Origin: Puniceicoccales bacterium
GTDB lineage: Bacteria; Verrucomicrobiota; Verrucomicrobiia; Opitutales; LL51
Length of the DNA stretch: 34,825 nucleotides
Assembly: GCA_031255005.1 (NCBI GenBank)
Contig: JAIRTH010000014.1
Coordinates: 1 to 34,825, forward strand
Direction: 5' to 3'
The position numbers were made by a program, and so were the translations under genes. Shown here piece after piece: positions 1-8,175 of this stretch (positions within the stretch are counted from its first letter, which is position 1; each line of letters begins with the position of its first letter). The notes below the pieces were generated by a model, which made no database searches, was not told the DNA's origin, and was given only the letters and a program-made list of their open reading frames with translations.

Positions 1-56
1 ATCTAGGTTAACTAATTGATTCATAATTAAATATTCATAATTAAGAATAAATTTTA

Positions 57-84
57 TTGTAAATTAACGAAACCACTCTATAAT
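57..84 (+). promoter_or_regulatory. Putative sigma-70 promoter for the repeat lipoprotein
   Basis: The sequence shows TTGTAA at 57-62 and a perfect TATAAT at 79-84 with a 16-bp spacer. A transcript would start near position 91. That leaves little or no leader for the ATG at 95 but a normal one for the in-frame ATG at 125, so it supports the later start. Promoter activity is inferred from the match only. Confidence 0.45.
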
Positions 85-124
85 CTTCATTATTATGGTT
101 TTATTAGATATATCAGTGGTTAGA

Positions 125-346
125 ATGGCTATGTCATTTTTAGTTTTTGCCGCCATTCTAAATTCTGGATGCACATCAAAGGCTCCGGGATCGAAAAATG
201 GAGCAGCTCCGGCACCTAAAGCCGCTTCTGCTCCGGCACCTAAAGCCGCTTCTGCTCCGGCACCTAAACCGGCTGCTCCGGCACCTAAAGCCGCTTCTGC
301 TCCGGTACCTAAACCGGCTGCTCCGGCTAAACCTGCTGCCAAATAA
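125..346 (+). CDS. Small Ala/Pro/Lys-repeat lipoprotein
   Basis: This is a 73-residue protein with no family that I recognise. A hydrophobic N-terminus (residues 3-12) ends in a lipobox-like LNSGC with Cys16, so it is probably a lipoprotein anchored in a membrane. The mature part is almost entirely a low-complexity tail of Ala-Pro-Lys repeats, encoded by tandem 24- and 21-bp DNA units (206-319). The tail has the look of the flexible, positively charged Pro/Lys-rich linkers of envelope proteins, which may span or bind the cell wall; that is inference. An in-frame ATG at 95 would add ten residues, but the good TATAAT at 79-84 argues for 125, or ATG 131. The gene converges on priA. The -3 position of the lipobox is Asn, which is not typical, so lipidation is likely but not certain. 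Confidence 0.5.
   Translation: MAMSFLVFAAILNSGCTSKAPGSKNGAAPAPKAASAPAPKAASAPAPKPAAPAPKAASAPVPKPAAPAKPAAK
206..319 (+). repeat. Tandem 24/21-bp repeats inside the lipoprotein gene
   Basis: The units are 206-229, 230-253, 254-274, 275-298 and 299-319. Each begins GCTCCGG(C/T)ACCTAAA. The 24-bp form ends in GCCGCTTCT (Ala-Ala-Ser) and the 21-bp form ends in CCGGCT (Pro-Ala). All are multiples of three, so copy-number change keeps the reading frame and only alters tail length. A degenerate partial unit follows to the stop codon. Confidence 0.9.
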
Positions 347-380
347 CGCTGGCCGCTGGCATTTGTCTGCCCATGGACAA

Positions 381-2588
381 TTAGACTAGTTCAGTTGGAT
401 CCACATCAAGATATTCTCGAATATCCCGTGGAAATTGAAATTTCTTCCTTAGTGTACATAGATTTTTCACCTGGACACCTATTGATCCGGTCACAAAGAA
501 GCAGGTGGCAAATCTATACCAGTTATTTACTTTCTCTATCATGCACCTCGTTGGACCTTTCATTTCTACTGATGGATCAACGAGGTTTTTTTTCAAAAAT
601 AATTCCCAGTTTTTTGCAAAAAATTCTGCCTTAGATTCATTTCTACTCATTATAATGTGGCGAATCAATTTTCGATAGGGTGGATAGCCAAAAAGTTGTC
701 TAATTGCCAGCTCTTCCTTCATGAAACCACAAAAATCATTCCTCCGGGCTTTGGCTATGGCAATGCATTCTGGCCTAAAAGTTTGCAGCACAACTTCACC
801 CCTCGCATCGCCGCGCCCTGCCCTACCAGACACCTGTACAATCATTTGAAATGTCCTTTCCATGGACCGAAAGTCTTGTACATTCAGCGAAATATCACAA
901 TCAATCACACCCACCAATGTGACATTCGGAAAATCTAAACCCTTAGCTATCATCTGGGTTCCAAGCAAAATATCCACCGATCCTTTCCTAAATTCTGCCA
1001 AAATATTTTTGGCCTCATCCTTTCTTTTTATGGAATCCGAATCCATTCGAGCCAGAGATGCCTTCGGAAATATCCGGGAAATAATTTGTTCCAGTCGTTG
1101 AGTACCAACACCATTGTAAAATATTTCCAATCCACCACATTTTGGACAGTTTTTCTTTGGTGGCTCGGCATAACCACAAAAATGGCATTTCATCAGCTGT
1201 TGGCTCCGATGATAGGATAGCGACACATCGCAGTTCGGGCATCTGGCCACATGGTCGCAATTTGGGCATAAAGCCATGGGGGCATAGCCTCTTCTGTTGA
1301 GCAATAAAATTACCTGCTCATTTTTATCCAATCTGTCAAAAATCTTGTCGCATAATAAACTAGATATAACACCCTTTTCATATCTGCGGTCGATCAAATG
1401 GATCATAGGCAATACACTATTGCCAACACGTGAGGTTAACTCATTTAATTTATAACCTTTACGACTCACGTTGAAATAGGATTCCGCCGATGGCGTTGCT
1501 GAACCTAAAACGCATAGGGCATGGTTAAGCTTCGCTCGGTACACTGCCACATCTCGACCATTATACCTGGGCTGATCGTTCTGCTTATAGGATTGATCAT
1601 GTTCTTCATCCACAATCACCAAGCGCAGGTTTTTCAATGGTACAAATAGTGCAGACCTGGCTCCAACCACCACCTTTGCTTGGCCAGCGGCCATAACCAA
1701 CCAAGCATCCTTCCTTTCTCCATCCGAAAGATTACTGTGCCAGAGCACCACTCCATGGGCCGAAAATCGACTCCGAATTCTGTCCAATGTCTGTGGCGTT
1801 AAAGCCAATTCGGGTACCAAATATAAAACCTCTCCGCCGTGTTTTATAACATCTTCCATAACATCAAAATATACTTCAGTTTTTCCGGACCCTGTAATGC
1901 CATGGAGCAAATGCACAGAAAATAAACCCTGTCTAAAGCTGCCTCTCATAGCATCCGCCGCTGCCTGCTGAGCCTCGGTCAATACCATAGTCCGAGGATT
2001 ATGGCCATCTCCATGGGTACCAATCGGATCCATCCTGATTTCATTCACAAATTCTTCGACAAATATGCCTTTATCAATCAAGCCATTAACCACATTGGCA
2101 GAAAACAATTTCAATAGCTCCTTTTTCAAACAGCTTTTGATAGATTTAAGATAATTATAGGCCTGATGTTGTTTAGGAGCCTTCCGAAGTAATTTAAGTA
2201 ATTCATTATCATCCAATAGGTTAGCTATCTTTATCATCGTAGATAATTTTGCCGAAACATTCCTGCGCAAAGCGCTGGGAACAGCACATTCGAAAACGCT
2301 GGCCAATGATGCATTGTAATAATCTGATATCCAACAACATAATGACATAACATCAGCACTAACCACCGGAACATCGTAGATAATATTGGATATTTCTCGC
2401 AGCTCAAATCCATAGTCATCATTACCGTCTGAATCCACCAGATCTAGAACCACTGCCTGGACCAGATGGCGCCCCAAAGGGACCAGAACCAACATGCCAA
2501 TCTTCAAAATATCCACCAGTTCATGGCGAACGGTATAAATAAGTGCCTTATTCAGAGTTGAAAATAAAACTACCTTGGCCAATTGCAT
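381..2588 (-). CDS. priA: Primosomal protein N' (replication restart helicase PriA)
   Basis: PriA is a 3'-5' DNA helicase that recognises stalled forks and D-loops and reloads the replisome. The 735-residue length is normal for the family. An N-terminal DNA-binding region is followed by the helicase core: Walker A GITGSGKT at 230-237, DEEH box at 327-330, GSATPS at about 362-367, GTQMIAKGLDFP at about 543-554, and QVSGRAGRG at about 585-593. The PriA-specific zinc insertion is intact, with eight cysteines at 441, 444, 450, 453, 468, 471, 481 and 484. The ATG at 2588 is the only sensible start. The gene is divergent from murC-murB across 108 bp and convergent with the small lipoprotein gene. 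Confidence 0.97.
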   Translation of the reverse strand: MQLAKVVLFSTLNKALIYTVRHELVDILKIGMLVLVPLGRHLVQAVVLDLVDSDGNDDYGFELREISNIIYDVPVVSADVMSLCCWISDYYNASLASVFECAVPSALRRNVSAKLSTMIKIANLLDDNELLKLLRKAPKQHQAYNYLKSIKSCLKKELLKLFSANVVNGLIDKGIFVEEFVNEIRMDPIGTHGDGHNPRTMVLTEAQQAAADAMRGSFRQGLFSVHLLHGITGSGKTEVYFDVMEDVIKHGGEVLYLVPELALTPQTLDRIRSRFSAHGVVLWHSNLSDGERKDAWLVMAAGQAKVVVGARSALFVPLKNLRLVIVDEEHDQSYKQNDQPRYNGRDVAVYRAKLNHALCVLGSATPSAESYFNVSRKGYKLNELTSRVGNSVLPMIHLIDRRYEKGVISSLLCDKIFDRLDKNEQVILLLNRRGYAPMALCPNCDHVARCPNCDVSLSYHRSQQLMKCHFCGYAEPPKKNCPKCGGLEIFYNGVGTQRLEQIISRIFPKASLARMDSDSIKRKDEAKNILAEFRKGSVDILLGTQMIAKGLDFPNVTLVGVIDCDISLNVQDFRSMERTFQMIVQVSGRAGRGDARGEVVLQTFRPECIAIAKARRNDFCGFMKEELAIRQLFGYPPYRKLIRHIIMSRNESKAEFFAKNWELFLKKNLVDPSVEMKGPTRCMIEKVNNWYRFATCFFVTGSIGVQVKNLCTLRKKFQFPRDIREYLDVDPTELV

Positions 2589-2607
2589 AGCTAAATCTCA
2601 AAACCAA

Positions 2608-2626
2608 CTCGATATTTCGCATCGAG
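2608..2626. promoter_or_regulatory. Perfect inverted repeat between priA and murC-murB
   Basis: CTCGAT at 2608-2613 and ATCGAG at 2621-2626 form a perfect 6-bp inverted repeat with a 7-base centre. It lies 20 bp upstream of the priA start and 70 bp upstream of the murC-murB start. It could be an operator or a short leader hairpin for priA. No downstream T-run makes it a terminator. Function is unproven. Confidence 0.3.
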
Positions 2627-2696
2627 AAATCTAAACATTTTTACTCCTGTGCATTTTAATATTTAAATAAACCCAGGACAACCTTATATTAAAAAA

Positions 2697-4853
2697 ATGT
2701 ATCCTAGAAATTTTATATTCGTTGGTGTATTCGGAATGGGCATGGCACCACTGGCCATATATATGGCACAGCAAGGACATACAGTTTATGGCTGGGATGA
2801 CAATGAAAATGAATCCATGGCACTTTTGCTGGAAAAAAATGGCATTGTGATTCTAGCCGGTGACCATTGGCCCAAATCCATAGATCAGCTGATATATTCC
2901 AATGCCATTGGCCCAAATCATCCTATGCTTAACTATGCTAGATTGAACAAGTTAGAATACATCAAACGGGGTATATTTTTGTCAAAGATCGCTAAAAACA
3001 AAAAGCTAGTGGCCATCACCGGTTCCCATGGTAAAAGTTCTGCCACGGCTCTCCTAATCCATCTGCTTAAAGAACATAGCGTTCCATTTAGCCATATCAT
3101 CGGCGCCCTGCCTAGAGATCGCTCATTTCCAGCAAATTTCGATAAAAATTCAGAACTGCTTATCTGTGAAGTGGATGAAAGCGATGGTACCATTGAAAAT
3201 TTTACACCATATATCACGACCATATTGAATTTTGATGACGATCACTTGATCAACTATGGCTCCTTTGACGCCATGAAAAATGCCATTTCAAAGCTTTTTT
3301 CACAAACTAGCCACAGCATAATTGTCCCACAAACCGATGAAATGCTGGTCAATTTGGCCAAGGCCTCCGGTTCTGCTCCACGGAAATTTTGTCCGGACCC
3401 TAGCTCATTCGCTACCCACAATCTATTCGCCATTTTTAGCACCTTTGAGGCAATTACTGGCACCAAGCCAGATTTGGATAAAGTAAACAAATTCAATGGT
3501 TTACAACGCAGAGATGATTTTCTTGGTATCATTAATGGCCACGACATCTTCTGTGACTATGCCCACAATCCAGCAGAAATTTCAGCCTACATCACATCCA
3601 AAGCCGATAAAAAAAATTACATTCTGTTCCAACCCCACAGATATACCAGGACGAAACAGTACCTGGCTGAATTCTCAGAAGTTTTAAAAAAATCCATTCA
3701 AACAGTCATTCTTCCGGTGTATAAGTCCGACGAAATTGATAAAATCCCCGGTGGTACCAGCCAAGATTTGCTGAATCTATGCCACGATCATCCTACGGCT
3801 CTTGCCGAAACCAACCACGATTTACAGGAAAAAGTGTCGCAGTTTTTATCCACAACCGACGAAGCAAATTTGTTGTTCATCGGAGCAGGTAGCCTAAACC
3901 TAATGGCCAATGCCATGATAAAAGATATAAAAGCCAAAGAAATAACTAAGGAATTGCATGCCAATGGATTAGCCGATGAACTTGGATTGTCTGTGACCAC
4001 AAAATTGTCGGACCATAGCACATTTAAAATAGGTGGAACGGCAAAAATTTTCACCGAACCAAGTCACCTGGATTCGCTGCTCGCATTACTATCCATCCTA
4101 AAAAAATACCAATTTCCTTGGCTCATCCTAGGCAATGGATCCAATATGCTCTTCGATGACGAAGGTTTTGCCGGCGCAGTGATAGCTCTGACCAATAAGT
4201 TTTGGAAACAAGTTATCTGGTCGGATGAAAATACAGTAACAGTCTCCGCTGGAACATCTTTGAAAACATTTTGCCATGATGTGGCAAGCCATGGGTTCTT
4301 GGATATAGCTGGTCTATGTGGCATCCCTTCCACTGTGGGCGGAGCGTTGATCATGAACGCCGGTGCCAACAATATGGAAATTTCCACACCACTGATTTCG
4401 GTTAAAATTCTAAATGCCAACGGCGAAATATGTAATATAAATAAATCTGAGCTTAAATTTAGTTACAGGTCTGGCATCGATGTAAAATCTGGCATAATAC
4501 TATCTGCCCTATTCCAGTTCAAAAACAAAGCACCTCTCAAAGACATAATGGACGCATCCAAAGAGTTCACGCGCAAGAGGTTGTTATCACAGCCACTGGA
4601 ACCAAGTGCCGGAAGTGTTTTTAAAAATCCACCCAGTCTGTCGGCCGGCAGATTGATCGATGACTGTGGGCTGAAAGGTACCAAAGTCGGCGGTGCATCA
4701 ATCTCTCCAAAGCACGCGAATTTCATAGTAAATAACGGCCATGCTTCGGCCATCGATGTAAAAACCTTAATAAAAATTGCCCGGGAACGGGTCTATGAAA
4801 AACACGAAATTTTTTTAAATCGTGAAATTTTGTTGGCATCGGAACTAATTTGA
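2697..4853 (+). CDS. murC/murB: Bifunctional UDP-N-acetylmuramate-L-alanine ligase / UDP-N-acetylenolpyruvoylglucosamine reductase (MurC-MurB fusion)
   Basis: The protein of 718 residues joins two cytoplasmic peptidoglycan enzymes. Residues 1 to about 420 are a Mur ligase of the MurC type: an N-terminal Rossmann region, the ATP loop ITGSHGKSS at 107-115, CEVDESDG, and PHRYTRT; this half adds L-Ala to UDP-MurNAc. Residues from about 425 to 718 are MurB of the shorter type II form: KIGGTA, GNGSNML near 478, GIPSTVGGALIMNAGAN near 541-557, YRSG near 590, and GSVFKNP near 639 with the catalytic Ser; this half uses NADPH and FAD to make UDP-MurNAc. The product of the second half is the substrate of the first, so the fusion may channel it. 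The stop overlaps the malQ start (TGATG). I see no frame break at the junction. Confidence 0.93.
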   Translation: MYPRNFIFVGVFGMGMAPLAIYMAQQGHTVYGWDDNENESMALLLEKNGIVILAGDHWPKSIDQLIYSNAIGPNHPMLNYARLNKLEYIKRGIFLSKIAKNKKLVAITGSHGKSSATALLIHLLKEHSVPFSHIIGALPRDRSFPANFDKNSELLICEVDESDGTIENFTPYITTILNFDDDHLINYGSFDAMKNAISKLFSQTSHSIIVPQTDEMLVNLAKASGSAPRKFCPDPSSFATHNLFAIFSTFEAITGTKPDLDKVNKFNGLQRRDDFLGIINGHDIFCDYAHNPAEISAYITSKADKKNYILFQPHRYTRTKQYLAEFSEVLKKSIQTVILPVYKSDEIDKIPGGTSQDLLNLCHDHPTALAETNHDLQEKVSQFLSTTDEANLLFIGAGSLNLMANAMIKDIKAKEITKELHANGLADELGLSVTTKLSDHSTFKIGGTAKIFTEPSHLDSLLALLSILKKYQFPWLILGNGSNMLFDDEGFAGAVIALTNKFWKQVIWSDENTVTVSAGTSLKTFCHDVASHGFLDIAGLCGIPSTVGGALIMNAGANNMEISTPLISVKILNANGEICNINKSELKFSYRSGIDVKSGIILSALFQFKNKAPLKDIMDASKEFTRKRLLSQPLEPSAGSVFKNPPSLSAGRLIDDCGLKGTKVGGASISPKHANFIVNNGHASAIDVKTLIKIARERVYEKHEIFLNREILLASELI

Positions 4854-6394
4854 TGAGAATCGAAAAAGATAAAAAACTCCGGATGGAGCATTTATTCAGG
4901 ATGGAACATTTATTCAATTGTTTACAGCAGCGTTCTGCTGGAATTTTACATCATCTGACCTGCTTGCCCAGTGATCAAGGCATAGGCTGTATCGATGGCA
5001 ATGCAAAAAGCTTCCTGGATTTCCTTCGGGTAAGTAAAATAAAATACTGGCAAGTTTGCCCATTGTCTCCAACAGGTTATGGTGATTCTCCCTACCAAAG
5101 TTTATCCAGTTTCGCAGGCAATCCCTATCTGATAGATTTGAATTATTTTATAACAGAAGGTTTTCTTTCCAAAGAAGATATGAAACCTTTGGCCGAGCTT
5201 CCAAGGGACCATGTCGATTTTGCCAAATTAAATGAATTGTTCTGGCCCATAATATTCTCCGCTGCGGAAAATTTTCTCAAAAAAAATCAAAGCGAAGATT
5301 TTAATAAATTCGAAAAATCAACAAAATGGCTTGATCCATTCTGTAGATTCATGGCATTGAAAGAGTATTTTGACAAAAAACCTTGGTACCAATGGCCGGA
5401 TGAGTTTTCATCCATTAGAAATCTGAAAAAACTTCCACCAAAAGTAACAAAATCCATAAACCTGCACAAAGCCATACAGTACATTTTTCATAGACAATTC
5501 TCTGACCTGAAAAACTATGCCCGACAAAATGGTGTCAAATTAATAGGAGATATCCCCATTTTTCCAGGTTTGGACAGCGCTGACCTTTGGGCTAACAGAG
5601 AAATTTTTCTATTCGATGATAAAGACCAACCTACACTGGTGGCCGGTGTCCCTCCAGACTACTTTTCGGAATCAGGACAATTGTGGGGCAATCCATTATA
5701 TAACTGGCAAGTTCTCAAGAAGATAAATTACAAATGGTGGTTGGATCGCCTGGAAAGAAACCTCGAACTCTACGACGTGATTCGACTGGATCATTTCCGT
5801 GGTTTCTACGATTTCTGGGCCATACCCTTCGGCTCCGAAACGGCCAAAAATGGTTCCTGGGAGCCAGGGCCAGGTATAGATTTTTTCAAAGCTATCCGAA
5901 AAAAATTTCCGAAATTAGAATGTATTGCTGAAAATTTAGGTGATCTAAATAAAGGCGTAACCACCATGCTTGAAGCCACTGGTTTTCCAGGCATGGCCGT
6001 CTTGCAATTCGCTTTTTCAGACTTCCCCAAAAGTACTTATCTACCACATAATCAGTACCGAAACAATGTCATGTACACTGGTACCCACGATAATAATACC
6101 CTACGAGGTTGGTTTAACTCCTTGGATGAAATGGATAAACATAACCTGCGACGCTATGTAAAGTCCGACAATAATTGCATAGTCTGGGCACTCATAAATG
6201 AAGCCTATAAATCGACCTGCAATACAGCCATAATTTGCACTCAGGATATACTAGGACTGGACCACGACGCTAGACTAAATACACCTGGCACCCAAATGAA
6301 TAACTGGGCATGGAGAATGACCGAAGAACAGTTTGTAGCACTGAAAAAATCCTCGGAAACCCTCAAAGAATTGGCCGAAATCTATGATCGATGA
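4853..6394 (+). CDS. malQ: 4-alpha-glucanotransferase (amylomaltase, GH77)
   Basis: MalQ transfers alpha-1,4-glucan segments between maltodextrins, normally for glycogen or maltose metabolism in the cytoplasm. The 513 residues match the usual length. The N-terminal RSAGILHHLTCLPSDQGIG matches the family start. The three GH77 catalytic acids are present: Asp313 in RLDHFRG (nucleophile), Glu360 in AENLGD (acid/base) and Asp413 in TGTHDNNT. The start is uncertain. ATG 4853 overlaps the murC-murB stop by one base, suggesting translational coupling, but in-frame ATGs at 4883 and 4901 lie in a duplicated 18-bp element, and the conserved region begins only after them. The 3' end overlaps convergent kdsB by 13 bp. 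Confidence 0.96.
   Translation: MRIEKDKKLRMEHLFRMEHLFNCLQQRSAGILHHLTCLPSDQGIGCIDGNAKSFLDFLRVSKIKYWQVCPLSPTGYGDSPYQSLSSFAGNPYLIDLNYFITEGFLSKEDMKPLAELPRDHVDFAKLNELFWPIIFSAAENFLKKNQSEDFNKFEKSTKWLDPFCRFMALKEYFDKKPWYQWPDEFSSIRNLKKLPPKVTKSINLHKAIQYIFHRQFSDLKNYARQNGVKLIGDIPIFPGLDSADLWANREIFLFDDKDQPTLVAGVPPDYFSESGQLWGNPLYNWQVLKKINYKWWLDRLERNLELYDVIRLDHFRGFYDFWAIPFGSETAKNGSWEPGPGIDFFKAIRKKFPKLECIAENLGDLNKGVTTMLEATGFPGMAVLQFAFSDFPKSTYLPHNQYRNNVMYTGTHDNNTLRGWFNSLDEMDKHNLRRYVKSDNNCIVWALINEAYKSTCNTAIICTQDILGLDHDARLNTPGTQMNNWAWRMTEEQFVALKKSSETLKELAEIYDR
4881..4916 (+). repeat. 18-bp direct tandem duplication at the malQ 5' end
   Basis: GGATGGAGCATTTATTCA (4881-4898) is followed directly by GGATGGAACATTTATTCA (4899-4916), with one mismatch. 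It encodes the repeated MEHLFR/MEHLFN and creates two adjacent in-frame ATG codons. The copy is in frame and upstream of the conserved GH77 domain. Confidence 0.9.
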
Positions 6395-7140
6395 TCCACG
6401 GAATTTTTTAAAAACTCCAGGGCTTTCTGCATATCCTCCGGCGTATTTATTTCTATGGTCGGACCATCAGCCATTAGCGTGCTAATGCGGAAACCATTGT
6501 CTAAAAATCTTAGCTGCTCTAATTTTTCAACGTCCTCTAACTTGCTGGACTTTAATGAGTAATATTTTAGCAAAACTTCCCTGGCATAGCCGTAAACTCC
6601 AATATGACCAAGAAAATTATAGGCCTCTAGCCATTTTGACCTGTCCTTTTCATCCCGAATAAATGGTATGGTGCTCCTTGAAAAATACATCGCCTCACCC
6701 AAAGAATTTACCACAACTTTTACCAGATTTTGATCAAAAATATCTTCGCTGTTAACGAGTTTGAATACGGGCGTGACCATCTCGCAGTCATTATTTTTGG
6801 CAAATTGTACTATTTTTTTCAATACATTTATGTCCAGTAGCGGCTCGTCAGCCTGAAGATTTATGATAAAATCACCTTCAATCCGATCCAAAGCCGAAGC
6901 AATCCTTTCGGTACCACAGGAACAATCCGGTGAAGTGGTAATCACTTTCGCGCCCCAGGACATGGCCTCTTGGCGAACCATATCTTCATCAACAAGTACC
7001 ACAACCTCATCAACATCAGTAACAGCACAAGCCTTAGTCCATACGCGCTTTAGCACCGGAATGCCATCCAAGTCTGCCAAAATCTTACCCGGAAATCGAC
7101 TAGACGACCATCTAGCAGGTATAGCAATAACACTATGCAT
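6382..7140 (-). CDS. kdsB: 3-deoxy-manno-octulosonate cytidylyltransferase (CMP-KDO synthetase)
   Basis: KdsB activates KDO with CTP to give CMP-KDO for the inner core of LPS. The 252 residues match the family. The nucleotide-binding N-terminus IPARWSSSRFPGKIL (about 7-21) and the NLQADEPLLD motif (about 94-103, usually NVQGDEP) are clear, as is the PFIRD segment. The C-terminus has the expected EVDVEKL-like SKLEDVEKLEQLRFL region and a TIEINTPEDMQKAL end. With hldD, lpxI, msbA and lptE in the same window it shows a complete LPS pathway. The 3' end overlaps malQ by 13 bp. The 33-codon ribosomal peptide gene lies 14 bp upstream on the same strand, so the two may be cotranscribed. Confidence 0.95.
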   Translation of the reverse strand: MHSVIAIPARWSSSRFPGKILADLDGIPVLKRVWTKACAVTDVDEVVVLVDEDMVRQEAMSWGAKVITTSPDCSCGTERIASALDRIEGDFIINLQADEPLLDINVLKKIVQFAKNNDCEMVTPVFKLVNSEDIFDQNLVKVVVNSLGEAMYFSRSTIPFIRDEKDRSKWLEAYNFLGHIGVYGYAREVLLKYYSLKSSKLEDVEKLEQLRFLDNGFRISTLMADGPTIEINTPEDMQKALEFLKNSVDHRS

Positions 7141-7154
7141 AATAGAATTCTAAA

Positions 7155-7256
7155 CTAATTTCCCCAGGTCCTTTTCTTATGCCTATTTGCCCTAGAACGC
7201 TTACTGCGTTTATGCTTATTCATTTTCAACCTACGCTTTTTTTTCAGATTCCCCAT
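7155..7256 (-). CDS. 33-residue basic ribosomal peptide, AURKAIP1/COX24 (bS22/mS38-like) family
   Basis: This very short ORF encodes 33 residues, about half of them Lys, Arg or His: it starts [16 protein letters not shown] and continues through RANRHKKR to a TAG. The pattern [15 protein letters not shown]-x-RANRHKK is that of the AURKAIP1/COX24 domain (DUF1713), known as mitoribosomal mS38 and as the tiny bacterial 30S protein bS22 near the decoding centre. A Shine-Dalgarno AGAGG (plus-strand CCTCT at 7264-7268) sits at a suitable distance from the ATG at 7256. The gene is upstream of kdsB on the same strand. The basic composition, SD and size make it real with good probability; the ribosomal role is by family. 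Confidence 0.8.
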   Translation of the reverse strand: MGNLKKKRRLKMNKHKRSKRSRANRHKKRTWGN

Positions 7257-7288
7257 GGAAAAACCTCTATATAAATCAATTACTTAAT

Positions 7289-7314
7289 TCAGGAGTAGGA
7301 AACCCTAATCCTGA
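7289..7314. promoter_or_regulatory. Strong hairpin in the leader of the 33-codon gene
   Basis: TCAGGAGTAGG (7289-7299) pairs with CCTAATCCTGA (7304-7314), giving ten pairs of 11 with one G/A mismatch and a loop of four bases. On the minus strand it lies about 20 bp upstream of the SD of the small ribosomal peptide gene, as expected of a 5'-leader structure. On the plus strand it is followed by GTAAAGCTTTTTCTT, resembling a weak terminator, but no plus-strand transcript needs ending there. I therefore favour a leader regulatory structure, with low certainty. Confidence 0.4.
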
Positions 7315-7357
7315 GTAAAGCTTTTTCTTATAATTTTTTGAAAAAATGACAAAATTT

Positions 7358-7388
7358 TTGACATCTTTTATGCTCGATAGGTTATTCT
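7358..7388 (+). promoter_or_regulatory. Putative promoter of the mla operon
   Basis: A perfect -35 TTGACA at 7358-7363 is followed by weak -10 candidates (TTATTC at 7382 or TATTCT at 7383-7388) with a spacer of 18-19 bp. It lies 32 bp before the ATG at 7420. The match is partial, so the call is tentative. Confidence 0.3.
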
Positions 7389-7419
7389 TTACAAATCGCT
7401 TAAATTAATAAAATTTGCC

Positions 7420-8175
7420 ATGTTGATAAGTAAGATTTCAGTCAAAAATTTGACCATGAGCTATGGAAAAACCGTGGTGATGAATAATGTGACCTTTGAG
7501 GTGAAGCCCGGTGAAATTTTTCTGATAATTGGCGAAAGTGGCTGTGGGAAAAGTACATTGCTGAAACATATGATAGGATTAAAATCCACCAAGCCGGGTA
7601 CCATATTTTATGACGGCATAGATCTTATCGATGTGCTGGAGGATTCAACCAAATCCTTGGCGACACGGTTTGGAGTGCTCTACCAAAGCGGAGCGTTATG
7701 GAGTTCAATGACATTGGCAGAAAATGTGGCATTGCCGCTGGAAGAATTTGCGAATTTGCAAAAAAATAAGATTGAAGAAATCGTAAATTTTAAGCTTTCG
7801 TTGGTTGGTCTGGAAAAACATGGGCACCTGTATCCATCGGAAATTTCTGGAGGCATGCGTAAACGAGCTGGTCTGGCAAGGGCCATAGTTTTAGACCCAG
7901 ACATATTGTTTTTAGATGAACCCTCCGCTGGATTGGACCCGATCAGTGCAAAAAATCTCGATGATTTGATCCTTAAAATGCGTGAAACCCTAGGCACAAC
8001 CATGGTAATTGTGACTCATGACCTCTGTAGTATTTTCAAAATTGGTGATAATGCCATCTATCTAGATGCGGATTCCAAAACTGGTTTGGCCACCGGATCG
8101 CCAAATCAATTGCTTGAAAATTTTAATACTAAAGTAAAGTGCTTCCTCACCCGAGGAGAATTATGTAACAAATGA
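7420..8175 (+). CDS. mlaF: ABC transporter ATP-binding protein of the Mla (MCE) lipid transport system
   Basis: This is the cytoplasmic ATPase of an MCE-type phospholipid transporter between the inner and outer membranes. The 251 residues carry Walker A GESGCGKST (about 38-46), a Q-loop YQSGALW, the signature SGGMRKRAGLARA (about 144-156) that is typical of MlaF rather than other ATPases, Walker B ILFLDEPSAGLDP (about 162-174) and the His switch VTHD. The gene opens a three-gene operon; mlaD starts in an ATGA overlap. No MlaE permease gene is adjacent, although MlaF needs one. No clear SD precedes the ATG. Confidence 0.92.
   Translation: MLISKISVKNLTMSYGKTVVMNNVTFEVKPGEIFLIIGESGCGKSTLLKHMIGLKSTKPGTIFYDGIDLIDVLEDSTKSLATRFGVLYQSGALWSSMTLAENVALPLEEFANLQKNKIEEIVNFKLSLVGLEKHGHLYPSEISGGMRKRAGLARAIVLDPDILFLDEPSAGLDPISAKNLDDLILKMRETLGTTMVIVTHDLCSIFKIGDNAIYLDADSKTGLATGSPNQLLENFNTKVKCFLTRGELCNK

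Noticed and set aside
64-342. Gly/Ala-rich minus-strand ORF opposite the repeat lipoprotein
   Set aside because: It is the antisense shadow of the Ala/Pro repeat; it lacks an SD, and the plus frame has a signal and a promoter.
7289-7314. The hairpin as a rho-independent terminator for the plus strand
   Set aside because: No plus-strand gene ends nearby, and the T-rich stretch begins seven bases after the stem.
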